5,849 nucleotides of DNA from the NCBI GenBank assembly GCA_965371945.1, contig CBDVAK010000231.1:1-5849 (forward strand), in the 5' to 3' direction. Position 1 is the first letter of the stretch, and the number at the start of each line of letters is the position of its first letter. A model generated the notes under the pieces. The model saw only the letters and a program-made list of their open reading frames with translations. It made no database searches and was not told where the DNA came from. The position numbers and the translations under genes are program-made. Source of the DNA: CBDVAK01 sp965371945. GTDB lineage: Bacteria; Pseudomonadota; Gammaproteobacteria; Competibacterales; JAHEDQ01. Positions 1 through 5,849 of this stretch are shown in pieces.

Positions 1-1
1 G

Positions 2-79
2 GGTTCGCTGAACCCTTTCCAGCGGCGATGCTCCGCGCCGCGGCAACCGGGATCGCCGGTCCTGGTTTGTGGAATCTGA
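2..79 (+). CDS. Possible 3' end of gatC (GatCAB subunit C), partial
   Basis: One frame is open from the left edge to a TGA at 77-79, one base before the gatA start. Its last residues include PFQRR, an AP pair and VLV before the end. This loosely recalls the GatC tail (FQ..AP....LVP.VI). GatC is the small subunit that clamps GatA to GatB, and its gene normally sits directly before gatA. The position and spacing therefore fit better than the sequence does. The match is poor: the usual GLYLVPKVIE-like ending is not clear, and 25 open codons are expected by chance in GC-rich DNA. The gene body lies outside the window. This is a positional inference, not a firm identification. Confidence 0.35.
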   Translation, partial: GSLNPFQRRCSAPRQPGSPVLVCGI

Positions 80-80
80 G

Positions 81-1532
81 ATGCACGAAAAAAGCATTGC
101 CGAATTATCCGCCGGACTGCGTGCCGGTGAATTCTCTAGCGTCGAACTGGTCCGCTCCTGTCTGCAGCGGATCGCCCGACTGGACCCCGGCCTCAACAGT
201 TTCATCACTGTCTGCGAGCAAACCGCGCTGGACGCCGCGGAAGCTGCCGACCGGCGTATCGCCGCCGGCGAAGGCGCTGTGCTCACCGGCATTCCGGTCG
301 CGCACAAGGATATCTACTGTACCCACGGAATCCGTACTTCCTGTGGTTCGCGTATGCTCGAGAACTTTGAAGCGCCCTACAACGCCGCGGTAGTGGAGCG
401 CCTCGAAGCGGCCGGAATGGTGTTGGTCGGCAAGACCAATATGGACGAATTTGCGATGGGCTCGTCCAATGAAAACAGCTATTTCGGCCCGGTTCGCAAC
501 CCCTGGGACAGTGCCGCGGTGGCGGGCGGGTCCTCCGGCGGGTCAGCGGCCGCGGTGGCGGCCGGCCTGGTGCCGGCTGCCACCGGTACCGATACCGGGG
601 GGTCGATCCGCCAGCCGGCGGCGCTGTGCGGGATCACCGGTCTCAAACCCACCTATGGACGGGTGTCGCGCTGGGGCATGGTCGCTTTCGCCTCCAGCCT
701 CGATCAGGGCGGGCCGTTGACGCGCAGTGCCGCCGATGCGGCTTTGCTGCTGCAGGCGATGGCCGGTCACGATGGTCGTGACTCGACCAGCGTCAATCGG
801 CCGGTGCCCGACTATAGCGCGACACTCGACCAGCCGCTGGACGGTTTGCGGATCGGGCTGCCGGGCGAATATTTCGATGCCGGGCTCGACCCCGGGGTGG
901 CGCAACGGATCGAGAGTGCGCTGGCGGAATTCGAACGCCTGGGCGCGCGGCCAAAGCGCATCAGCCTTCCCAACACCAAACTGGCGGTGCCCGCTTATTA
1001 CGTGGTGGCGCCGGCGGAGGCCTCGTCCAACCTGGCCCGCTACGACGGCGTGCGCTACGGCTACCGTTGCCAGGATCCCCGCGATCTGCTCGATCTCTAC
1101 ACCCGCTCGCGCGGCGAAGGTTTTGGCGCCGAGGTCAAACGTCGCATCATGGTTGGTACCTACGCCCTGTCGGCCGGCTACTACGACGCCTTCTATCTCA
1201 AGGCCCAGAAGATCCGCCGTCTGATCAGTGATGATTTCCGGCGCGCGTTCGCGGATGTTGATGTGATCATGGGTCCGACCACACCGACACCCGCATTCGA
1301 CCTGGGCACCAAGACCGACGATCCGGTGACCATGTATCTGTGCGATATTTACACCATCGCCGTCAACCTGGCCGGGTTGCCCGCCATTTCGGTGCCCGCG
1401 GGCCTGGTTGAAGGCAGACCGGTGGGGTTACAGGTGATCGGAGATTATTTCTCCGAGCAGAGCCTGCTCAACATCGCCCACCGATTCCAGCAGCAGACCG
1501 ACTGGCACCTGCTGACACCCCCCTCAGCCTGA
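81..1532 (+). CDS. gatA: Aspartyl/glutamyl-tRNA amidotransferase subunit A (GatA)
   Basis: GatA is the glutaminase of cytoplasmic GatCAB. It hydrolyses glutamine and passes ammonia through a channel to GatB, which amidates Glu-tRNA(Gln) or Asp-tRNA(Asn). The 483-residue product is of normal family length and belongs to the amidase-signature family. The Ser-cisSer-Lys triad is visible: Lys76 in AHKD, Ser151 in the Gly/Ser-rich GGSSGGS motif, and Ser175 in GTDTGGSIRQP. TSCGS near residue 88 and GLKPTYGRVSR after the nucleophile are also typical. I chose ATG 81 because MHEKSIAEL matches the usual N-terminus and GGA at 71-73 lies seven bases upstream. An in-frame GTG at 69 would add four residues. 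gatB follows after 25 bases, consistent with a gatCAB operon whose promoter lies outside the window. The sequence cannot show whether the tRNA substrate is Gln, Asn or both; that depends on which GlnRS/AsnRS genes the genome has. Confidence 0.98.
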   Translation: MHEKSIAELSAGLRAGEFSSVELVRSCLQRIARLDPGLNSFITVCEQTALDAAEAADRRIAAGEGAVLTGIPVAHKDIYCTHGIRTSCGSRMLENFEAPYNAAVVERLEAAGMVLVGKTNMDEFAMGSSNENSYFGPVRNPWDSAAVAGGSSGGSAAAVAAGLVPAATGTDTGGSIRQPAALCGITGLKPTYGRVSRWGMVAFASSLDQGGPLTRSAADAALLLQAMAGHDGRDSTSVNRPVPDYSATLDQPLDGLRIGLPGEYFDAGLDPGVAQRIESALAEFERLGARPKRISLPNTKLAVPAYYVVAPAEASSNLARYDGVRYGYRCQDPRDLLDLYTRSRGEGFGAEVKRRIMVGTYALSAGYYDAFYLKAQKIRRLISDDFRRAFADVDVIMGPTTPTPAFDLGTKTDDPVTMYLCDIYTIAVNLAGLPAISVPAGLVEGRPVGLQVIGDYFSEQSLLNIAHRFQQQTDWHLLTPPSA

Positions 1533-1557
1533 ACGCAACGCACCGGAACCTGGGCCT

Positions 1558-3036
1558 ATGAATCCTTCCGCGGCTGTCGCTGCAACGTCCCCCGATTCAT
1601 ACTGGGAAGCCGTGATCGGGCTGGAGATTCACGCGCAACTCGCCACCCGCAGCAAGATCTTTTCCGGTGCCGCCACTGCCTACGGTGCCGAACCCAATAC
1701 CCAGGCCTGTCTGATCGATCTGGGCATGCCCGGCGTGCTGCCGGTGGTCAACCGCGAAGCGGTGGTCATGGCGGCGATGTTCGGAATGGCGATCGGCGCA
1801 CAGGTGGCGCCGCGTTCGGTTTTTGCCCGCAAGAACTATTTCTACCCGGATCTGCCCAAGGGCTACCAGATCAGCCAGTACGAACTGCCGGTAGTCACCG
1901 GTGGCACCATCACCCTGGATGACGATGGCGGCGGCACCCGGCTGATCCAGGTCACCCGCGCCCATCTGGAGGAAGATGCCGGCAAGTCGTTGCACGAGGA
2001 CTTTCACGGCATGAGCGGCATCGATCTCAACCGCGCTGGCACGCCGTTACTGGAGATTGTCTCCGAGCCCGAACTGTGCACGGCGGCGCAGGCCGCGGCG
2101 TATATGCGCAAGGTGCACACGCTGGTGCGCTATCTCGGCATCTGCGACGGCAATATGCAGGAAGGCTCGTTTCGCTGCGATGCCAACGTGTCGGTGCGGC
2201 CCCGCGGTCAACAGGCATTGGGCACCCGTGCCGAGGTCAAGAATCTCAATTCGTTCCGATTCCTGGAGCGTGCCATCGAGCACGAGATCGAGCGCCAGAT
2301 CGAGGTTATCGAAGGCGGGGGGAAGGTAGTTCAGGAAACCCGGCTCTACGACCCGCAACGGGGCGAGACCCGGGCCATGCGCAGCAAGGAGGAGGCCAAC
2401 GATTACCGTTATTTTCCGGATCCCGATCTACTGCCGGTGATTGTGGACGACGCCCTGCTGGCCGAAGCCCGCGAGCGTCTGCCGGAACTACCCGATGCCA
2501 AACGCCAACGCTTCGTCAGCCAGCACGGGCTGTCCGCGCAGGAGGCCGCACAACTGGTCGCCACTCGGGATCTGGCGGATTATTTCGAACAGGTGGTGGC
2601 GGCGCTGGGGGTGGATCCCCGGCTGTGCGCGAACTGGGTCAATGGCGAGTTGGCGGCTTTTCTCAACCGCGACGCGGTGGAGATCTCCGTCAGTCCGGTA
2701 ACCGCCACCCAGTTGGCTGGCATGCTGGCGCGGCTGCGTGATGGCACCATCTCCGGCAAGATCGCCAAACAGGTGTTCGAGGCGATGTGGGACGGTGAAG
2801 GTGATGCGGATACGGTGATCGGCGCCCACGGGCTACGCCAAATCAGTGACAGTGGTGCGCTGCAAGCGATCATCGACGACATCGTGACCGCCAATCCCGA
2901 ACAGGCCGAGCAATACCGTGGAGGCCGCGACAAACTGCTGGGTTTTTTTGTGGGTCAGGTCATGAAGGCCACCCGCGGCAAGGCTAATCCCCAACAGGTC
3001 AACAAACTGCTGCGCCGCAAGCTGGCCGCGTCATGA
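1558..3036 (+). CDS. gatB: Aspartyl/glutamyl-tRNA amidotransferase subunit B (GatB)
   Basis: GatB binds the mischarged tRNA, activates its side-chain carboxylate with ATP, and uses ammonia from GatA to form Gln-tRNA(Gln) or Asn-tRNA(Asn). The 492-residue product has the family motifs in order: VIGLEIHAQL with Glu23 and His25; LPKGYQISQYE; LEEDAGK with Glu138, Glu139 and Asp140; the GatB signature DLNRAGTPLLEIVSEP from Asp156; GNMQEGSFRCDANVSVRP from about 198; EVKNLNSFRF from 226; and DYRYFPDPDL from 282. The C-terminal helical/YqeY-like part ends with GFFVGQVMKATRGKANP from about 462, expected to contact the tRNA elbow. About 13 residues precede the conserved N-terminus. No internal Met or good ribosome site suggests a later start, so ATG 1558 is kept; GGA at 1545-1547 is a weak ribosome site. 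The stop overlaps the next start (ATGA). Nothing is truncated or missing. Confidence 0.98.
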   Translation: MNPSAAVAATSPDSYWEAVIGLEIHAQLATRSKIFSGAATAYGAEPNTQACLIDLGMPGVLPVVNREAVVMAAMFGMAIGAQVAPRSVFARKNYFYPDLPKGYQISQYELPVVTGGTITLDDDGGGTRLIQVTRAHLEEDAGKSLHEDFHGMSGIDLNRAGTPLLEIVSEPELCTAAQAAAYMRKVHTLVRYLGICDGNMQEGSFRCDANVSVRPRGQQALGTRAEVKNLNSFRFLERAIEHEIERQIEVIEGGGKVVQETRLYDPQRGETRAMRSKEEANDYRYFPDPDLLPVIVDDALLAEARERLPELPDAKRQRFVSQHGLSAQEAAQLVATRDLADYFEQVVAALGVDPRLCANWVNGELAAFLNRDAVEISVSPVTATQLAGMLARLRDGTISGKIAKQVFEAMWDGEGDADTVIGAHGLRQISDSGALQAIIDDIVTANPEQAEQYRGGRDKLLGFFVGQVMKATRGKANPQQVNKLLRRKLAAS

Positions 3037-3545
3037 TGCTCTACCTGCGCTTGTTCGCCGAAATCTGTGTGTTGCGCAAGGGACCGCAGGAGGTGCCCGC
3101 CTCGCCGGCGCTGCTGCGTTTCGCCACGATATTCTACGTTTTCGCGGGCGTACTCGGTTTCAGCGTACAGGGCACCTTCGGCATGTCATTGCTGCAGACG
3201 CTGGCCGACGTGGCGATGGTGGCCGGGCTGACCTGGCTGCTGTTGCGTTGGCGGCGGCTGCCGGCGCGTTTCCCGCAGACCTTTACGGCCTTGACCGGCA
3301 GCGGCGCGATCATCGGTTTTATCGCCTGGCCGGTGATCATCTGGCTTTCCAGCCAGGCCGAGGCTGGTGGCTCGGGGGTTGCCAACCTGGTCTATCTGGG
3401 GCTGTTCGGCTGGAGCCTGGCAGTGATGACCCATATCCTGCGTGAGGCGCTGGACATCGCCCGCGGAGCCGCCATCGGCCTGGTAATGGTCTACATCGTC
3501 GCCTCGGTCGTGCTCATGAACTGGCTGCTGTCGGCATTCGGTTGA
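3033..3545 (+). CDS. Small multi-spanning inner-membrane protein, function unknown
   Basis: I do not recognise a characterised family; a remote Yip1-like resemblance is possible but unproven. The 170-residue product begins with a short amphipathic segment containing LRKGPQEVPASP (residues 14-25). It then has about five hydrophobic segments, near 27-47, 53-71, 87-107, 115-136 and 145-168. Basic residues between segments 2 and 3 (RWRRLPAR, about 72-79) suggest that loop is cytoplasmic. There is no signal peptide with a cleavage site, no enzyme motif and no Cys/His metal cluster. The start ATG at 3033 overlaps the gatB stop as ATGA. A second ATG follows directly at 3036 and would remove one residue. 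There is no good ribosome site of its own, so translation probably depends on coupling to gatB. Co-transcription does not by itself imply a role in tRNA amidation. The coding call is firm; the function is open. Confidence 0.93.
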   Translation: MMLYLRLFAEICVLRKGPQEVPASPALLRFATIFYVFAGVLGFSVQGTFGMSLLQTLADVAMVAGLTWLLLRWRRLPARFPQTFTALTGSGAIIGFIAWPVIIWLSSQAEAGGSGVANLVYLGLFGWSLAVMTHILREALDIARGAAIGLVMVYIVASVVLMNWLLSAFG

Positions 3546-3593
3546 CGGATCGGTGGGTGTAACGCGGTTCCGGGAGTGAATCCAAAGGTGGCC

Positions 3594-3661
3594 GGTGCGC
3601 ACGGCACACCCTACGTGGCGGCTCCGTTGGTGGGCTTGGTGTAGGGTGTGCCGTGCGCACC
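3594..3661. repeat. REP-pair (REPIN/BIME-like) inverted repeat
   Basis: The arms at 3594-3614 and 3641-3661 are perfect 21-base reverse complements separated by 26 bases. Each arm, read outward from the centre, begins with GTAG and continues as GGTGTGC-CGT-GCGCACC, a small hairpin of its own with one T/G pair. A GTAG head followed by a short imperfect palindrome is the layout described for REP sequences mobilised by RAYT (TnpA-REP) enzymes. Two such units in inverted orientation make a REPIN or BIME. Here the heads face inward. No transposase gene is in the window, so the element would be non-autonomous. As RNA the arms would form a very stable stem that could protect the 3' end of the upstream message. 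No run of U follows, so it is not a classical terminator. The inverted repeat is seen directly; the REP assignment is inferred from its layout. Confidence 0.8.
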
Positions 3662-3750
3662 ACGCGGCAAACCAATCACCACCCCAGCTACGCCACCGGT
3701 ACCAAACCACCGTCGGCCACCCGTCATCTCCGGGATTCCCAACCATCCCG
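3661..3750 (+). terminator. Candidate Rho-loading (rut-like) C-rich region
   Basis: By hand count these 90 bases contain 43 C and 15 G on the + strand, a C-over-G excess unlike the neighbouring coding DNA. Repeated CACC/ACCA-type words dominate up to about 3725, and that part offers little secondary structure. A C-rich, G-poor transcript downstream of a stop codon is the hallmark of Rho utilisation sites. It lies after the membrane-protein gene, just past the REP-like hairpin, and there is no U-tract terminator nearby. It could instead be flanking DNA of the repeat element with no role in termination. This is an inference from composition only. Confidence 0.35.
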
Positions 3751-3766
3751 GATCGCCGGAGATGGC
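3723..3766. repeat. Imperfect palindrome with two alternative stems
   Basis: GTCATCTCCGG (3723-3733) pairs with CCGGAGATGGC (3756-3766), 11 positions with one G/T pair. Inside it, CCGGGAT (3730-3736) pairs perfectly with ATCCCGG (3745-3751) around an eight-base loop. The two full stems share bases 3730-3733 and cannot both form. The inner stem can coexist only with a shortened outer stem (3725-3729 with 3760-3764). The element may be a second dispersed palindromic repeat, part of the mpl leader RNA, or a 3' structure of the upstream message. There is no T-run directly after it; four T come at 3777-3780, too far for a normal terminator. Confidence 0.55.
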
Positions 3767-3790
3767 AAATTGCGAATTTTCACATAGCAA
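3762..3790 (+). promoter_or_regulatory. Weak sigma-70-like promoter candidate for mpl
   Basis: ATGGCA (3762-3767) and TAGCAA (3785-3790) are separated by 17 bases and together match about 7 of 12 consensus positions. They lie in the only AT-rich patch of the gap, roughly 65 bases before the mpl start, where a promoter for mpl-ubiX is expected. The match is poor, and such hits occur by chance. The palindrome at 3723-3766 would overlap the -35 box. Confidence 0.22.
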
Positions 3791-3813
3791 TCGCGCCACG
3801 ATCATCGCAGAAT

Positions 3814-3829
3814 CCCGCTCCAGAGCGGG
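3814..3829 (+). promoter_or_regulatory. GC hairpin just upstream of the mpl start
   Basis: CCCGCTC (3814-3820) and GAGCGGG (3823-3829) are perfect complements separated by only CA, so in RNA the closing pair would open to give a six-pair stem with a four-base loop. The right arm carries the only purine-rich stretch near the possible GTG start at 3836, and the hairpin ends 24 bases before ATG 3854. If transcribed it could affect ribosome access. No T-run follows, so it is not a terminator. It may equally be another small dispersed repeat. Confidence 0.45.
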
Positions 3830-3853
3830 TTCGCCGTGCCAGATCGTTTCCCT

Positions 3854-5239
3854 ATGCAGGCCCAAAAAATCCACATCCTCGGAATCTGTGGCACTTTCAT
3901 GGCCGGCATCGCCCTGCTGGCCAGGGAATCCGGCTACCAGGTATCCGGTTCTGATACCGCCGTCTATCCGCCCATGAGCACCCAGTTGCGGGAAGCCGGT
4001 ATGCAGGTTATGGAGGGATACCAGCTTTCGCATCTGCGCCCGCCGCCCGACCAGGTGGTGGTTGGCAATGTCATGACCCGTGGCATGGCCGTGGTCGAAG
4101 CGGTGCTCGACCAGGATCTGGACTACACTTCCGGCCCACAGTGGCTGGCTGGGCACGTGCTGCGGGATCGTTGGGTGCTGGCGGTGGCCGGTACTCATGG
4201 CAAGACCACCACCAGCGCAATGCTCGCCTGGATCCTCGAACATGCCGGTCTCGAACCGGGGTTCTTGATCGGCGGGCTGCCAGGCAATTTCGAGACCTCG
4301 GCGCGACTGGGCAAGGGACGTTTTTTCGTGGTTGAAGCCGACGAGTATGACTCCGCCTTTTTCGACAAGCGTTCCAAGTTTGTCCACTACCGGCCGCGTA
4401 CCGTGATTCTCAACAACCTCGAGTTTGATCATGCGGACATATTCCCTGATCTTGCAGCTATCCGCACCCAATTCCATCATTTGGTCAGAACCATTCCGTC
4501 CACCGGTCTGATCGTCGCCAATGGCCAGGACGCGGAGATTCTGAAAGTACTGGAGATGGGTTGTTGGACCCCGGTGGAAAGGGTAGTGGCAGGTGATTGG
4601 GAAGCGCGGGAGGTCTCGTCCGATGGCACGACTTTCCAGGTCTGGTGGAAGACCGAACGCCAGGGGCGGGTGCAGTGGCGTTTCACCGGCCGTCACAATG
4701 TCAACAACGCGCTGGCCGCGGTGGCTGCCGCCCGCCATGCCGGGGTGCCGGCACCGCTGGCTGTGGAGGCGCTCAATCACTTTGCCGGGGTACGACGCCG
4801 CCAGGAGTTACTCGGCGAGGTCGGCGGTGTTTCCGTATACGACGATTTCGCGCATCATCCCACCGCGATCGCCACCACCCTCGCCGGGCTGCGTGCCGCG
4901 ACCGACCGCGGGCGTATCATCGCGGTGCTGGAACTGCGTTCCAACACCATGCGTATGGGCGTGCACCGGGACACTCTGGCCACCTCGCTGGAGGCGGCCG
5001 ACCGGGTCCATCTGTTGCGCCCGCAACGCGCCGAGTGGGATGTGCAGGCCGAATTTACCGACCCGCGGGTATCGCTCTACGGTGCGGTCAGGGATATTGC
5101 CTCGGCAGTGGCTCGCGAGGCGCGCAGCGGTGACGTGGTGGTGGTGATGAGCAACGGCGGTTTCGGCGGCATCCACGATCTGCTTCTGGAGGCATTGCGG
5201 CGCCGCCAGCAAAGCGGTGACCTGGGTGCCGGCAAATGA
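3854..5239 (+). CDS. mpl: UDP-N-acetylmuramate:L-Ala-D-Glu-meso-DAP ligase (Mpl)
   Basis: Mpl is a cytoplasmic Mur-family ligase. It joins recycled murein tripeptide L-Ala-gamma-D-Glu-meso-DAP to UDP-MurNAc at the cost of ATP, returning it to peptidoglycan synthesis. The 461-residue product is near the usual length. Visible motifs are the N-terminal nucleotide-binding loop ILGICGTFM (8-16), the ATP loop GTHGKTTT (113-120, Lys117), EADEYDSAFFDKRSKF from 161, NNLEFDHADIF from 187, GRHNVNNALAA from 279, YDDFAHHPTA (329-338) and ELRSNTM (360-366). GICGTFM and ELRSNTM mark Mpl rather than MurC. ATG 3854 fits the family start, with the conserved core beginning a few residues in. An in-frame GTG at 3836 would add six residues; neither start has a good ribosome site. 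The stop overlaps the ubiX start as ATGA. Recycling through Mpl implies a DAP-type Gram-negative wall. Confidence 0.97.
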   Translation: MQAQKIHILGICGTFMAGIALLARESGYQVSGSDTAVYPPMSTQLREAGMQVMEGYQLSHLRPPPDQVVVGNVMTRGMAVVEAVLDQDLDYTSGPQWLAGHVLRDRWVLAVAGTHGKTTTSAMLAWILEHAGLEPGFLIGGLPGNFETSARLGKGRFFVVEADEYDSAFFDKRSKFVHYRPRTVILNNLEFDHADIFPDLAAIRTQFHHLVRTIPSTGLIVANGQDAEILKVLEMGCWTPVERVVAGDWEAREVSSDGTTFQVWWKTERQGRVQWRFTGRHNVNNALAAVAAARHAGVPAPLAVEALNHFAGVRRRQELLGEVGGVSVYDDFAHHPTAIATTLAGLRAATDRGRIIAVLELRSNTMRMGVHRDTLATSLEAADRVHLLRPQRAEWDVQAEFTDPRVSLYGAVRDIASAVAREARSGDVVVVMSNGGFGGIHDLLLEALRRRQQSGDLGAGK

Positions 5240-5847
5240 GCGCCGATGGTGGCCCCGTGCTGCTGGCAATGACCGGTGCATCCGGCGCCGACTACGGGCT
5301 GCGGCTGCTGCAGTGCCTGCTGGGTGCCGGGCGTGAGGTGCACCTGATGTTGTCGGGGCCGGCCCGCGTGGTGATCGGTATGGAAACCGACCTGGGGCTG
5401 CCCGGGCGCAATGCCGAAGCCCGGCGCTTTCTCGGCGAGCGTTACCAGGCGGCGCCCGGGCAGTTGAGCCTGTTCGGAGAACAGGAATGGACTGCGCCGG
5501 CGGCCAGCGGCTCCGCCACCACCGCCGGGATGGTGATCTGCCCTTGTACCAGCGGCACTCTGGGCGGCGTGGCTGCGGGAACCTGCCGCAACTTGATCGA
5601 GCGTGCCGCCGAAGTGACCCTCAAGGAACAGCGCAAGCTGGTACTGGTACTGCGCGAGACGCCGCTGTCGGTAATCCAGATCGAGAACATGCTGCGTCTG
5701 GCACGCGCCGGGGCCTGTATGCTACCGGCTAATCCAGGCTTTTATCAGCGCCCGCAGACAGTTGCCGAAATTGTTGATTTCGTGGTCGCGCGGGTACTCG
5801 ACCAGTTTGGTATCGAGCAGGCCCTGCTGCCACGGTGGGGAGATTGA
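5236..5847 (+). CDS. ubiX: Flavin prenyltransferase UbiX
   Basis: UbiX attaches a dimethylallyl group to reduced FMN, giving the prenylated flavin cofactor needed by UbiD-type decarboxylases such as the one in ubiquinone synthesis. The enzyme is usually a soluble dodecamer. The 203-residue product has TGASG near the N-terminus (Ser16 in the FMN loop), METD with Glu50, VICPCTSGTLGGVAAG (100-115), LIERAAEVTLKE with Arg123 and Lys130, RETPL with Arg140 and Glu141, PGFYQRP with Tyr170, and FVVARVLDQFGI with Arg186. These positions correspond, offset by one, to the active-site residues I recall for Pseudomonas UbiX, so the enzyme should be active. About 15 more residues than the E. coli protein, mainly between 57 and 90, and the LLPRWGD ending match the Pseudomonas type. 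It overlaps mpl by four bases without a strong ribosome site, so translation is probably coupled. The stop lies two bases from the window edge. Confidence 0.97.
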   Translation: MSADGGPVLLAMTGASGADYGLRLLQCLLGAGREVHLMLSGPARVVIGMETDLGLPGRNAEARRFLGERYQAAPGQLSLFGEQEWTAPAASGSATTAGMVICPCTSGTLGGVAAGTCRNLIERAAEVTLKEQRKLVLVLRETPLSVIQIENMLRLARAGACMLPANPGFYQRPQTVAEIVDFVVARVLDQFGIEQALLPRWGD

Positions 5848-5849
5848 TC

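Larger units (their letters stand above)
3546..3853. other. Gene-free gap with several palindromes
   Basis: About 300 bases separate the membrane-protein gene from mpl. No reading frame here gives a plausible protein. The segment holds, in order, a 21-bp inverted repeat (3594-3661), a C-rich and G-poor stretch (3661-3750), an imperfect palindrome (3723-3766), an AT-rich patch (3767-3791) with the small palindrome AAATT-GCG-AATTT, and a GC hairpin (3814-3829). It marks the boundary between two transcription units: both neighbouring gene pairs are joined by ATGA overlaps, whereas this junction is wide. The first 48 bases (3546-3593) show no structure I can name. Confidence 0.85.

Noticed and set aside
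1533..1557. Regulatory element between gatA and gatB.
   Set aside because: The 25-base spacer shows only a weak GGA ribosome site and no repeat or stem worth noting.
2076..2741. Forward 221-codon frame inside gatB.
   Set aside because: It lies entirely within a conserved gatB reading frame and its Gly/Arg-rich translation is typical of an out-of-frame shadow.
2943..2949. Run of seven T in gatB, a possible slippage site.
   Set aside because: It encodes the conserved GFFVGQVMK segment and the frame continues normally to the expected end; there is no sign of an alternative product.
3594..3661. Classical Rho-independent terminator for the upstream gene.
   Set aside because: No T-run follows either arm on either strand and the loop is 26 bases long, so a REP pair is the better reading.
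3595..3954. Forward open frame of 119 codons covering the gap and the start of mpl.
   Set aside because: Its start lies inside the inverted repeat, the translation is rich in Pro, Arg and Trp with no known motif, and it overlaps mpl by about 100 bases in another frame.
3611..4780. A 389-codon open frame on the minus strand.
   Set aside because: It runs antisense through most of mpl and into the gap, starts and ends at no natural boundary, and its translation has no recognisable domain. Long antisense frames are expected opposite GC-rich genes.

Overview
The window is a GC-rich (clearly above 60% by eye) stretch of chromosome carrying conserved housekeeping genes, all on the + strand. The organism is most likely a gammaproteobacterium. 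Mpl is a gammaproteobacterial-type murein-recycling ligase, UbiX carries the extra loop and C-terminal ending I associate with the Pseudomonas-type protein, and mpl-ubiX adjacency is familiar from pseudomonads. A complete GatCAB-type amidotransferase argues against an enteric bacterium such as E. coli, which lacks it. I cannot place it below class level.

Layout. Bases 1-79 may hold the last codons of gatC, but only weakly supported. Then gatA (81-1532) and gatB (1558-3036) encode the amidase and kinase/amidotransferase subunits that convert Glu-tRNA(Gln) and/or Asp-tRNA(Asn) to the amidated forms. A small multi-spanning membrane protein of unknown function (3033-3545) overlaps gatB by an ATGA junction and is presumably co-transcribed and translationally coupled.

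A gene-free gap of about 300 bases (3546-3853) follows and is the most unusual part of the window. It holds a perfect 21-bp inverted repeat with GTAG heads, which looks like a pair of REP units (REPIN/BIME-like). It then holds a strongly C-rich, G-poor stretch that could serve as a Rho loading region, a second palindrome with two mutually exclusive stems, and a short GC hairpin just before the next gene.

After the gap, mpl (3854-5239) and ubiX (5236-5847) form a second unit joined by another ATGA overlap. Mpl recycles the murein tripeptide onto UDP-MurNAc. UbiX makes the prenylated flavin cofactor used by the ubiquinone-pathway decarboxylase UbiD. They share no obvious pathway. All recognisable enzymes keep their key residues and have normal lengths. 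I see no CRISPR array, tRNA, rRNA, transposase or defence gene, and no convincing new multi-gene system. The points worth following are the structured gap and the uncharacterised membrane protein.
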